Shown piece by piece: positions 37,255 to 45,654 of a DNA stretch of 64,000 nucleotides. Source of the stretch: GCA-002282575 sp964519885. Its GTDB lineage: Bacteria; Pseudomonadota; Gammaproteobacteria; Thiomicrospirales; Thiomicrospiraceae. The notes beneath the pieces are model-generated. The model worked only from the letters and a program-made list of their open reading frames with translations, was not told the origin of the DNA and made no database searches. The DNA is taken from assembly GCA_964519885.1 (NCBI GenBank), contig CAZFLX010000005.1, forward strand, positions 29,383 through 93,382, written 5' to 3'. Position 1 is the first letter of the stretch. Each line of letters starts with the position of its first letter. A program made the translations under genes and the position numbers.

Positions 37255-38052
37255 TTAACGCAAACCCAGCACATCCTGCATATCGTACAAACCCGCTGGC
37301 TGTTGAGATAACCATTGCGCCGCACGCACTGCGCCCTGAGCAAAAGTTAAGCGCGAAGAAGCTTTATGCGTCAACTCTACTCGTTCACCCAACCCTGCAA
37401 AAAGTACGGTATGATCTCCTACCACATCACCACCACGCACCGTAGCGAAACCAATTTGCTGTGCTGGACGTTCACCCGTAATGCCTTCACGACCATAAAC
37501 CGCGCAGCTATCTAAATCCCATCCCAAAGCATCGGCTGCAGCCTGACCTAAGCGTAAAGCTGTACCAGATGGCGCATCGACCTTGTATCGGTGATGTGCT
37601 TCAATCACTTCAATATCATAATCTGTAAGAACCTGAGCGGCTTTAGCCACTAACCCGAGCAGTAAATTCACCCCGACACTAAAATTTGGGGCAAAAACGA
37701 TGGGGATTTGTTGTGCTGCTGCCTTCATTTCAGTCAATTCAGCCACTGAAAAACCTGTTGTACCAATCACCATCGGCTTACCCGCTGCGACACAAGCAGT
37801 CAAATAATTCATTGTGGCTTCTGGTCGAGTGAAATCGATCACCACATCAAAAGCAGTGACATCAAACACATCAAGCAAAGGCACGTCTAAACGACCAAAA
37901 CCAGTAACTTCACCCGCATCCATCCCTGTTAACGTCGACCCATGACGCACAAAAGCTGCTGATAACACAGCGTTTTTATCTTCCTGAACCGCCTGTACCA
38001 AAGCGCGACCCATACGTCCGTTCACACCCACTAGGGCAATTTTTTGTGTCAT
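37255..38052 (-). CDS. dapB: 4-hydroxy-tetrahydrodipicolinate reductase
   Basis: DapB reduces HTPA with NAD(P)H in the lysine and meso-diaminopimelate pathway. The 265 residues have the N-terminal nucleotide motif GVNGRMGRAL, then GTTGFSVAEL and the catalytic/substrate region EAHHRYKVDAPSGTAL. Length is normal. Its position before carA is the common pseudomonad/gammaproteobacterial order dnaJ-dapB-carAB. Confidence 0.96.
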   Translation of the reverse strand: MTQKIALVGVNGRMGRALVQAVQEDKNAVLSAAFVRHGSTLTGMDAGEVTGFGRLDVPLLDVFDVTAFDVVIDFTRPEATMNYLTACVAAGKPMVIGTTGFSVAELTEMKAAAQQIPIVFAPNFSVGVNLLLGLVAKAAQVLTDYDIEVIEAHHRYKVDAPSGTALRLGQAAADALGWDLDSCAVYGREGITGERPAQQIGFATVRGGDVVGDHTVLFAGLGERVELTHKASSRLTFAQGAVRAAQWLSQQPAGLYDMQDVLGLR

Positions 38053-38123
38053 CTGTTATACCTTGATTCAGTTGTTTTTATAGTTGATTGCATTCAAGCG
38101 GTCTGACCTAGCCATCAACTGGA

Positions 38124-38576
38124 TTATTTCGTATACTTTAACAATACCGACGAACGGGCATTTTGGCGATTGGTGAAAATAATCAATACGCTACGTTGTT
38201 GCGGTGGCAAAGCCACCAAATGCGCCCCATTCAATCGGCCTTTATAGTAAGAGCGTTTTTCAGCATCCTCTGCTGAAAAGAGTTCTAAATTGGCCTGTGA
38301 CTTCAGCGTAAACAACACACCGCCTTGTTCTGGCTTGTACTCTACCTTTTCCAGAATCGCCTTTGGATCCATTACCGACCATCCTGAAGGTAAAATCACG
38401 CTTTGTGATGGCACGGGTTTAACCACTTCTGGTTTTATCACGGTTGACGAAGTGGATGGTTTTTTATCACTAGGAACCACCACTGGGGCTTTAGGCGCAT
38501 CCGCTTTTTCTGCTGGCGGTGGCACACAAGCGGCTAACAAGGTAGCCATCAAGGGAAACAAGTAACCTAAGCGCAT
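38124..38576 (-). CDS. Putative lipoprotein of unknown function
   Basis: This protein of 150 residues starts at ATG 38576, with AGGA 8 nt upstream; an in-frame ATG at 38612 would add twelve residues before the signal. The N-terminus is a lipoprotein signal with lipobox LLAAC at about residues 13-17. A Pro/Lys/Ala/Ser-rich linker follows (about 20-60), then a small beta-rich domain ending SSVLLKYTK. I do not recognise the domain. It lies between dapB and dnaJ. Confidence 0.72.
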   Translation of the reverse strand: MRLGYLFPLMATLLAACVPPPAEKADAPKAPVVVPSDKKPSTSSTVIKPEVVKPVPSQSVILPSGWSVMDPKAILEKVEYKPEQGGVLFTLKSQANLELFSAEDAEKRSYYKGRLNGAHLVALPPQQRSVLIIFTNRQNARSSVLLKYTK

Positions 38577-38676
38577 AAAAATTTTCCTGAAGTGTGATGC
38601 ATTGATGCGCATATTTTAACGCTAAAATCTATTGGAATACAGCATCCCGATAAAAAGCGCGACCAAACCTTGCTTT

Positions 38677-38709
38677 AAAAGAAAAAAGGAGGTCATCACC
38701 CTCCTTTTT
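38677..38709 (-). terminator. Intrinsic terminator of dnaJ
   Basis: A 10-bp stem AAAAAGGAGG / CCTCCTTTTT with a 7-nt loop (38683-38709) is followed on the minus strand by a T-rich tail. It ends the grpE-dnaK-dnaJ block. Confidence 0.88.
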
Positions 38710-38727
38710 CTTCACCACCTATTAGGC

Positions 38728-39858
38728 TTATTTCAGTGCATCATTGATAAACGATTTCACTGAATCTAACCAACTGTGTGATTTCGGATTATGAGTTGCC
38801 CCTTTACCCGACAAGCTGGCTTCAAACTGGCGTAACAGCTCTTGTTGTTCGCTGGTGAGATTCACCGGTGTTTCCAGATGGACTTGGCAAATCAAATCAC
38901 CTTGACGACCTGAACGAACCGATTTAACCCCTTTGCCGCCAATTTTGAACTTACGTCCCGTTTGCGTACCTGCTGGAATCTTCAAGTTGACACGACCATC
39001 TAGCGTCGGCACTTCAATTTCACCGCCCAAGGCTGCCGTGGTAAACGACAAAGGCATCTCACAGAACAGCGTATCGCCTTGACGCTTAAATATGGCATGA
39101 GGTTGTAAGCTGATACGAACGTAAAGATCACCTGACGGCGCTCCCACATCTCCCGCTTCACCTTGACCACTTAAGCGAATACGATCACCCTCATCCACCC
39201 CTGCTGGAATGCTGACGGTAAGTGTTTTGTTACGGGTAACAAAGCCTTCACCATGACATTTCGAACAGGGTTTCTTGATGATTTTGCCTTTACCATGACA
39301 GGTATGACAAGTACGTTCAACCACAAAGAAACCTTGCTGAACACGCACCTTACCATGACCGCCACAAGTCGGACACGTCTCGACGCTCGAACCCTCGGCT
39401 GCCCCCGATCCATGACAAGCATCACACACTTCACGACGGGGTACTTGAATATCAATTTTCGCGCCAGCTACCGCTTGCTCCAGTGTCAGGGTCAAACGAT
39501 ATTCAAGATCATCACCAGGGCGAGGACCATTGAATCCACGACCACCACCGCCAAAAATATCGGAGAAGATGTCACCGAAGCCACCAAAGCCACCACCGAA
39601 TCCTTGTCCGCCACCAAAGCCACCCGCTGAACCATCAACGCCTGCATGACCAAACTGATCATAAGCTGAACGCTTTTGTGCATCAGATAGAATTTCGTAA
39701 GCTTCTTTGATCTCTTTGAACTTTTCTTCGGCAGAAGCATCACCCGGATTACGGTCTGGGTGATGCTTCATGGCGAGCTTTTTATAAGCTCGCTTGATTT
39801 CGTCTTCCGAGGCGGTTCGAGACAGCCCCAAGACTTCGTAATAGTCTTTTTTTGCCAT
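38728..39858 (-). CDS. dnaJ: Chaperone protein DnaJ
   Basis: DnaJ delivers unfolded substrates to DnaK and stimulates its ATPase. The 376 residues show the J domain with HPD at 33-35, a Gly/Phe-rich region (about 75-120), four CxxCxGxG zinc repeats (CDACHGSG, CPTCGGHG, CHTCHGKG, CSKCHGEG) and the C-terminal substrate domain. It is 6 bp from dnaK. Confidence 0.97.
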   Translation of the reverse strand: MAKKDYYEVLGLSRTASEDEIKRAYKKLAMKHHPDRNPGDASAEEKFKEIKEAYEILSDAQKRSAYDQFGHAGVDGSAGGFGGGQGFGGGFGGFGDIFSDIFGGGGRGFNGPRPGDDLEYRLTLTLEQAVAGAKIDIQVPRREVCDACHGSGAAEGSSVETCPTCGGHGKVRVQQGFFVVERTCHTCHGKGKIIKKPCSKCHGEGFVTRNKTLTVSIPAGVDEGDRIRLSGQGEAGDVGAPSGDLYVRISLQPHAIFKRQGDTLFCEMPLSFTTAALGGEIEVPTLDGRVNLKIPAGTQTGRKFKIGGKGVKSVRSGRQGDLICQVHLETPVNLTSEQQELLRQFEASLSGKGATHNPKSHSWLDSVKSFINDALK

Positions 39859-39864
39859 AAGACC

Positions 39865-41796
39865 TTACTTCTTAACTTCTTCAAACTCAGCGTCAACGAT
39901 GTCATCATCGCCGCCTTTGTTCGGTTTAGTCGTATTGGCGTCATGTGCTTGCGCTCCAGCAGCACCCGCGTTGGTTTGCGCATAAGCTTTTTCGGCAATA
40001 CCATGGCTTACTTTCGCCAGTTCTTCTGTTTTAGCCGTAATGGCATCTTTGTCATCACCTTTCATCGCTTCTTCAAGCGCTTTAACCGCTGACTCAACCG
40101 CTGCTTTTTCATCTGCCGTTACTTTGTCGTCACCCAACTCTTTCACCGACTTGTTCACTGAGTGAATTAAGCTGTCAGCTTGGTTACGCGCATCCACCAA
40201 TTCACGTAGTTTTTTGTCCTCTTCGGCATGAGCTTCGGCATCACGAACCATTTTCTCGATTTCTGCTTCAGACAAACCTGAGCTGGCTTTAATGACAATC
40301 GACTGCTCTTTATTGGTTGCTTTATCTTTCGCAGACACATTCAAGATGCCGTTAGCATCGATGTCAAAAGTCACTTCGATTTGGGGCATACCACGTGGCG
40401 CTGGTGGAATGTCTGACAAATCAAAACGTCCCAGTGATTTATTACCATTCGCCATTTCACGCTCACCTTGCAACACGTGAATGGTCACCGCAGACTGGTT
40501 GTCATCGGCAGTTGAGAACACCTGTGACTTACGCGTCGGAATCGTGGTGTTTTTCTCAATCAACTTAGTCATGACACCACCCATGGTCTCGATACCGAGC
40601 GACAAAGGTGTAACGTCTAACAACAACACATCTTTAACAGAACCCGCTAACACACCACCTTGAATGGCTGCACCAATGGCAACAGCTTCATCTGGGTTAA
40701 CGTCTTTACGTGGCTCTTTGCCAAAGAAGTCTTTAACCGCTTTTTGTACCATCGGGATACGCGTAGAACCACCAACCAAAATCACTTCATCAATTTCAGA
40801 CGCTGTCAAGCCAGCATCTTTCAAGGCAATGCGGCAAGGCTCAATCGATTTTTTTACCAAGTCTTCAATCAACGACTCAAATTTGGCGCGGGTAATACGC
40901 ATGTTTAAGTGTTTTGGACCTGAAGCATCAGCGGTAATGTAAGGCAAGTTAATATCGGTTTGCTCACGAGAAGACAATTCGATTTTCGCTTTTTCAGCCG
41001 CTTCACGCAGACGTTGCAATGCCAATGGATCGTTTTTCAAATCCACGCCTTGCTCTTTCTTAAATTCAGTAACGATATGTTCAATCACTAATTGGTCGAA
41101 GTCTTCACCGCCCAAGAAAGTGTCGCCGTTAGTGGCCAATACTTCAACTTGCTTATCGCCATCTAAATCGGCGATTTCAATAATTGAAACGTCAAAAGTA
41201 CCACCACCTAAGTCGTAGACAACAATTTTGCTATCGCCTTTTGACTTTTTGTCCACACCATAAGCCAAAGCTGCTGCCGTAGGTTCATTGATAATACGTT
41301 TCACTTCTAAACCAGCAATTTTACCGGCATCCTTAGTGGCTTGACGTTGTGCGTCGTTGAAGTAAGCAGGAACAGTAATCACCGCTTCAGTAACCGTTTC
41401 ACCTAAATAATCTTCAGCAGTTTTTTTCATTTTCATTAAGACACGTGCAGAAATTTCTGGCGGCGCCATTTTTTTACCGTGCGCTTCTACCCAAGCATCA
41501 CCGTTGTCGGCTTTAACGATGCCGTATGGTACCATTTCGATGTCGCGTTGAACTTCTTTGTCAGTAAACTTACGACCAATCAAGCGCTTAACTGCATGCA
41601 TGGTGTTTTTTGGGTTGGTAATGGCTTGGCGTTTGGCTGTTTCACCCACCAACACCTCATCATCGTTGGTGAAAGCAACAATTGATGGCGTCGTGCGCGC
41701 ACCTTCACTGTTTTCAATAACTTTGACATTGCCACCGTCCATCACAGCAACACATGAATTTGTTGTACCTAAGTCAATACCAATAATTTTAGCCAT
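39865..41796 (-). CDS. dnaK: Chaperone protein DnaK (Hsp70)
   Basis: DnaK is the ATP-driven Hsp70 that folds and protects proteins. The 643 residues comprise the actin-like ATPase domain (IGIDLGTTNSC at the start, DLGGGTFDVS, VGGSTRIP), the beta-sandwich substrate domain after the linker DVLLLDVTPLSLG, and the helical lid. The C-terminus ends with the acidic DDDIVDAEFEEVKK tail. A sigma-32-like promoter lies upstream within the grpE-dnaK gap. Confidence 0.98.
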   Translation of the reverse strand: MAKIIGIDLGTTNSCVAVMDGGNVKVIENSEGARTTPSIVAFTNDDEVLVGETAKRQAITNPKNTMHAVKRLIGRKFTDKEVQRDIEMVPYGIVKADNGDAWVEAHGKKMAPPEISARVLMKMKKTAEDYLGETVTEAVITVPAYFNDAQRQATKDAGKIAGLEVKRIINEPTAAALAYGVDKKSKGDSKIVVYDLGGGTFDVSIIEIADLDGDKQVEVLATNGDTFLGGEDFDQLVIEHIVTEFKKEQGVDLKNDPLALQRLREAAEKAKIELSSREQTDINLPYITADASGPKHLNMRITRAKFESLIEDLVKKSIEPCRIALKDAGLTASEIDEVILVGGSTRIPMVQKAVKDFFGKEPRKDVNPDEAVAIGAAIQGGVLAGSVKDVLLLDVTPLSLGIETMGGVMTKLIEKNTTIPTRKSQVFSTADDNQSAVTIHVLQGEREMANGNKSLGRFDLSDIPPAPRGMPQIEVTFDIDANGILNVSAKDKATNKEQSIVIKASSGLSEAEIEKMVRDAEAHAEEDKKLRELVDARNQADSLIHSVNKSVKELGDDKVTADEKAAVESAVKALEEAMKGDDKDAITAKTEELAKVSHGIAEKAYAQTNAGAAGAQAHDANTTKPNKGGDDDIVDAEFEEVKK

Positions 41797-41837
41797 GTTA
41801 TATCGTCTCCTGAAAATTCAATTATCCGTTGAGAAAT

Positions 41838-41866
41838 TTATGGTGATGGCTCTATTCAATTTCAAG
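41838..41866 (-). promoter_or_regulatory. Sigma-32-like heat-shock promoter for dnaK
   Basis: On the minus strand CTTGAAA (41860-41866) and CACCATAA (41838-41845) are 14 bp apart. The RpoH consensus is CTTGAAA and CCCCATnT; the -10 matches at six of eight positions. It would give dnaK-dnaJ a promoter separate from grpE. Confidence 0.6.
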
Positions 41867-41892
41867 AGCTCAACCACCTTGTTTTTTATTAT

Positions 41893-42447
41893 TTAAGCAG
41901 CTGCCGATGAAACAACCACGCGTGCTGGACGCACGACACGACCATGCAATTTGTACCCTTTTTGCACGGTAAACATTACCGTATTAGGCTCATGATCTTT
42001 GCTTGGCTGCATGGTCATGGCTTCATGTTCTTGTGGATTGAATTTATCGCCTGTTGGATCAAGTGCCTCTACTTGAAAACGAGCCATCACGTCTTGGAAC
42101 ATTTTAAGGGTCATTTCTAAGCCTTGACGTATGGTATCTTGATCGTTCGCTGTTTGTGTTGAAGCCTGCAAGCCCATTTCCATGCTGTCTAGCACAGGAA
42201 TTAAATCATTGACGAAGCGCTCCAAGGCAAATTTTTTCGCATTATCCACTTCGCGCTCAGTACGACGACGCAGATTTTCCATATCAGCTTGCAAACGCAA
42301 CAAACTGTCGAAATGTTGAGCCGCTTGAGCTTGGGCTTCCGCCAATAATGCCTGGACGTCTTGCTCAACGTTAGCCTGTTCGTTATTCATCGCTTCAGTC
42401 TTATCGGTTTCGTCGATATTGATGTTCTGCTCGTTGGTCGTGCTCAT
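41893..42447 (-). CDS. grpE: Nucleotide exchange factor GrpE
   Basis: GrpE releases ADP from DnaK. The 184 residues have an acidic unstructured N-terminus, a long coiled coil (about 35-105, with LLRLQADMENLRRRTERE core ADMENLRRRTERE) and the C-terminal beta domain with VQKGYKLHGRVVRPARV. It is upstream of dnaK by 96 bp. Confidence 0.96.
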   Translation of the reverse strand: MSTTNEQNINIDETDKTEAMNNEQANVEQDVQALLAEAQAQAAQHFDSLLRLQADMENLRRRTEREVDNAKKFALERFVNDLIPVLDSMEMGLQASTQTANDQDTIRQGLEMTLKMFQDVMARFQVEALDPTGDKFNPQEHEAMTMQPSKDHEPNTVMFTVQKGYKLHGRVVRPARVVVSSAAA

Positions 42448-42487
42448 AAATTCTCCCTAAAATAGCGCAATCACTAAAACATAAGGG

Positions 42488-42516
42488 TTATGGGATCCGC
42501 AAGATTGTTTTTCAAG
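42488..42516 (-). promoter_or_regulatory. Sigma-32-like heat-shock promoter for grpE
   Basis: On the minus strand CTTGAAA (42510-42516) is followed after 15 bp by CCCATAA (42488-42494), close to the RpoH consensus. It lies about 40 bp upstream of the grpE start codon. Confidence 0.75.
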
Positions 42517-42568
42517 AGAGTTGATTCAGGTTTTGTTCAATAATGTGTAAAATGAAGAAAAATTTTTG

Positions 42569-44335
42569 ATGAAGACCCTTCTGATGCAACACCTTAGCCT
42601 AAGCTTTTCCAACCTAAACGCTCACCAGATTCAAGCAACATTGCTGCTTAGCCTGGATCATGCCCAAACCCTCATTCTTCAACTACCTCGCTGGATACCC
42701 GGTAGTTATTTATTGCGTGATTTTGCCAAGCACCTAACTATTCAATCGGCCCGTGACCATCAGGGTAATAACTTAGCTTTTGAAAGACTAGATTTAGTGC
42801 GCTGGCAGCTTCGCGCGCCAGCGGGTGAGGTGAACATTCAGTACAGCATCTATGGGTTTGATGCCTCGGTTCGTGCCAATTATGTGTGTGAATCATACGT
42901 ATTTATTAATCCAACAGCTTGTGCGCTGTTTGTTGAGGCTTGGCGAGATCATCCCTACCAGCTTACATTGCTTGCGCCTAATCACAAACCCGATTGGCAA
43001 GTGCACACCACTCTGCCTGTTGGGCTGGTTGATACGCAAGGGTTTGGTCATTATGTCGCCAAAAACTATGATGAGTTAATTGAGCATCCCTTGTTAGTTG
43101 GTGATGCGGTGGTGATTGACTTTGATGCTTGCGGTATTGCGCATCGCATGGTGTTGGTCGATGAAGCTCCCTTAGAAAACATCGACAAGCAACGCCTCAT
43201 CAACGACTTATCGGCTATTTGCACCACCGAGCAAATTTTTTGGCAAAACCAACAACACGCTTTGCCGTTCAATGGTTATTTATTTCAAGTCATGGTCAGC
43301 CATGATGGCTATGGTGGACTTGAACACACCAACAGCACCGCATTAATGACTTCTCGTGCTAGCTTGCCACGTGTTCATCAAAAAACCAGCAAAGCCTATG
43401 AAGACTTTTTAGGCTTGTGCGCCCACGAATATTTCCATGTTTGGCTGGTCAAGCGTATCAAACCTGAGGGCTTGATTCGACCAAAACTCGATGATGCGGT
43501 AATTACCCCGCTACTGTGGATTTTTGAAGGCTTTACCAGCCTTTATGACGATTGGATGTTGCTGCGTAGTGAACGCATTAAAACTGTCGAATTGTTAGCA
43601 CGTTGGAGCGATAGTCTAACCCGAACCCTAACCACCACGGGTGCCAGCCAGCAATCACTTGCTGATGCCAGTCGAGAGGCTTGGATTAAATTTTATCAAC
43701 CCAATGAGAATAGCGCCAACAGCCAAGTGAGTTATTACACGCGAGGTATGGCAACCGCATTATTGTTACTGGCCGAACTACATCAACATGGTGTTCACTT
43801 AGACGATTTGTTACATCGTTGGTGGCACGACTGGCAACAACAACCTAACCAAGCCCTAACACCTGCTAAAGTCATGCAGGATTTGCAAACCTTGTGTTCG
43901 CATGTCAATTGGCCACTTTGGTTAGCACAATATGTGGAAGAGCCTAACCCACTATTAGCCGAACAACTGGCGTTACAACTGCCACAGTTGGGCTTGGTAC
44001 TGACAGCCAAACTTCAGCCATCACTCGGCGTGAAACTTGCCGAAGAACAAGGTGCGCTGATGGTTAAACAAATCACATTCCACTCACCCGCTCACCTCGC
44101 TGGCTGGCAAGTCGGTGATGAATTAATTGCCTTGGCCAATTGGCGTGTGCGCAATAACACACAAGTCGAACAACAACTGGCCATTTGGCAAGCTAACCCC
44201 AACACGCCATCACTGACGGCGACACTGAATCGCAAAGGCTATTTAATCACCACACCAATTCAACCCACACTCATGGCCAGTGCTTACGAATTGGCCGCCA
44301 TTAATGAATCTTCACTCACTTGGCTAAAACCTTAA
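42569..44335 (+). CDS. M61 family aminopeptidase with PDZ domain
   Basis: A 588-residue zinc aminopeptidase of family M61 (glycyl aminopeptidase type), without a clear signal peptide. The metal motif is HEYFH at His286-His290, with the third ligand Glu320 in WIFEGFTSLYDD. A PDZ domain covers about the last 110 residues (QITFHSPAHLAGWQVGDEL core SPAHLAGWQVGDEL). A TTG at 42566 and ATG at 42584 are alternative starts. It diverges from grpE and is followed 14 bp later by the oxygenase gene. Confidence 0.88.
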   Translation: MKTLLMQHLSLSFSNLNAHQIQATLLLSLDHAQTLILQLPRWIPGSYLLRDFAKHLTIQSARDHQGNNLAFERLDLVRWQLRAPAGEVNIQYSIYGFDASVRANYVCESYVFINPTACALFVEAWRDHPYQLTLLAPNHKPDWQVHTTLPVGLVDTQGFGHYVAKNYDELIEHPLLVGDAVVIDFDACGIAHRMVLVDEAPLENIDKQRLINDLSAICTTEQIFWQNQQHALPFNGYLFQVMVSHDGYGGLEHTNSTALMTSRASLPRVHQKTSKAYEDFLGLCAHEYFHVWLVKRIKPEGLIRPKLDDAVITPLLWIFEGFTSLYDDWMLLRSERIKTVELLARWSDSLTRTLTTTGASQQSLADASREAWIKFYQPNENSANSQVSYYTRGMATALLLLAELHQHGVHLDDLLHRWWHDWQQQPNQALTPAKVMQDLQTLCSHVNWPLWLAQYVEEPNPLLAEQLALQLPQLGLVLTAKLQPSLGVKLAEEQGALMVKQITFHSPAHLAGWQVGDELIALANWRVRNNTQVEQQLAIWQANPNTPSLTATLNRKGYLITTPIQPTLMASAYELAAINESSLTWLKP

Positions 44336-44349
44336 TATAGAGTTTGTTT

Positions 44350-45528
44350 ATGCAACTATACAACATCGACTGGCAAGATTTCCTTGCCAACACTTGGCAA
44401 AAGAAACCCTTAGTCATTAAAAACGCCCTACCCGCAGATGCCTTGGCATTTTTAACACCGGAAGACCTCGCTGGCTTGGCTATGGAAGAAGATGTCGAAA
44501 GTCGCATCGTGATTGAAAAAGATGGTGCGACGCCATGGGAATTGAAACGTGGTCCTTTTAGCGAAGAAGACTTCACCAGTACCCCAGCCACTCACTGGAC
44601 GCTGTTAGTGCAAGGGGTGAACCATTGGCTACCCGAAGCCGCGGAATTACTCTCGGCTTTTGATGCCATTCCGCGCTGGCGATTGGATGATGTGATGGTC
44701 TCTTATGCCCCTGAAGAGGGTGGTGTCGGTCCTCATTACGATCATTACGACGTTTTCTTGGTTCAAGGCAAAGGCAAGCGCGAATGGCGACTAACCACTC
44801 AGCACTGCACTTTAGATAACTATTTACCCAATATGCCACTGCGCTTAATGGATAAATTCCCTGTCGAAGAAACGCATATGTTAGAAGCAGGCGATATCCT
44901 TTACTTACCTGCCAAAGTCGGTCACTGGGGCATCAGTCGCTCAGACGACTGCATGACCTGGTCGGTCGGTTATCGCTCGTTAGCGGCACGAGAAATGCTT
45001 GAACATTTTGCTGACTTTGCTGCGCGCGAATCTATTCCCGCACAATGGTTTCAAGACCCCAGCTGGCAAAATATTCAACATCCTGCCGATATTAGCCATG
45101 AAGCCACTCAACAGGCACGTGCAGCGCTGGCAGCCTTGTTAGCTGACGATGCCACCTTCCATCGCTGGTTTGGTCAGTTTGTTACCGAGCCTCAAGGACA
45201 TCAAGGCAGCTTGCTTAGCCTTCCTCCCGAACGTAGCTTACCGCTAGACCGCTTCAAGCGTCGCATCAACCAAGGTGAAAGCTTATCGGCAGATTTAATG
45301 AGCCGATGGGCGCAAGACACCACGCAATCCCCTCGCCTACTGCATATTAATGGCGAAACTACCTGTGTGGAAGATGCGGTCGATCAAGCGCTACTCGATC
45401 AACTCTGCTCGGTTTATGACCATACGAATGAGAGCATCAATCGGTGGATGTCGAATGCGGCAAATGCTGACTTATTACACGGACTTTGGCAAGCTGGCAT
45501 ACTGCATTGGGCAGAAGAAAATGAATAA
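44350..45528 (+). CDS. Cupin/JmjC ribosomal protein arginine hydroxylase (RoxA/YcfD-like)
   Basis: A 392-residue Fe(II)/2-oxoglutarate oxygenase. The E. coli homologue hydroxylates Arg81 of ribosomal protein uL16. The metal triad is His129 and Asp131 in PHYDHYDVFL with His192 in VGHWGIS. The N-terminal WQKKPLVIKNA and YAPEEGGVGPHYD stretches are typical of the family. I start at ATG 44350, not the TTG at 44344. The C-terminal helical and winged-helix-like part (about 210-392) also fits YcfD. Confidence 0.9.
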   Translation: MQLYNIDWQDFLANTWQKKPLVIKNALPADALAFLTPEDLAGLAMEEDVESRIVIEKDGATPWELKRGPFSEEDFTSTPATHWTLLVQGVNHWLPEAAELLSAFDAIPRWRLDDVMVSYAPEEGGVGPHYDHYDVFLVQGKGKREWRLTTQHCTLDNYLPNMPLRLMDKFPVEETHMLEAGDILYLPAKVGHWGISRSDDCMTWSVGYRSLAAREMLEHFADFAARESIPAQWFQDPSWQNIQHPADISHEATQQARAALAALLADDATFHRWFGQFVTEPQGHQGSLLSLPPERSLPLDRFKRRINQGESLSADLMSRWAQDTTQSPRLLHINGETTCVEDAVDQALLDQLCSVYDHTNESINRWMSNAANADLLHGLWQAGILHWAEENE

Positions 45529-45532
45529 CAAA

Positions 45533-45566
45533 CTCGGCATTGGTGGTTTTTCAGCAATCAGCCGAG
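45533..45566. repeat. Inverted repeat upstream of acs
   Basis: CTCGGCATTG pairs with CAAT-ca-GCCGAG across a 12-nt loop, with a 2-nt bulge. No strong T-run lies on the plus side. It may be an inefficient terminator of the oxygenase gene. Confidence 0.35.
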
Positions 45567-45654
45567 TAAAATAGTGCGTTGACAAAGCCACGTATGTTCG
45601 TAAACCTAGCTGTTTAATTGCCCGTCATACTCTAATCAAAGGAATTTCGCCACA

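Noticed and set aside
39253..39630. A 125-codon open frame on the plus strand opposite dnaJ
   Set aside because: It is a shadow of the Gly- and Cys-rich dnaJ sequence, with low-complexity Thr/Ser-rich translation.
45529..45654. TTGACA at 45579-45584 as the acs -35
   Set aside because: No -10 better than three of six matches lies at 16-18 bp, so I do not call a promoter.
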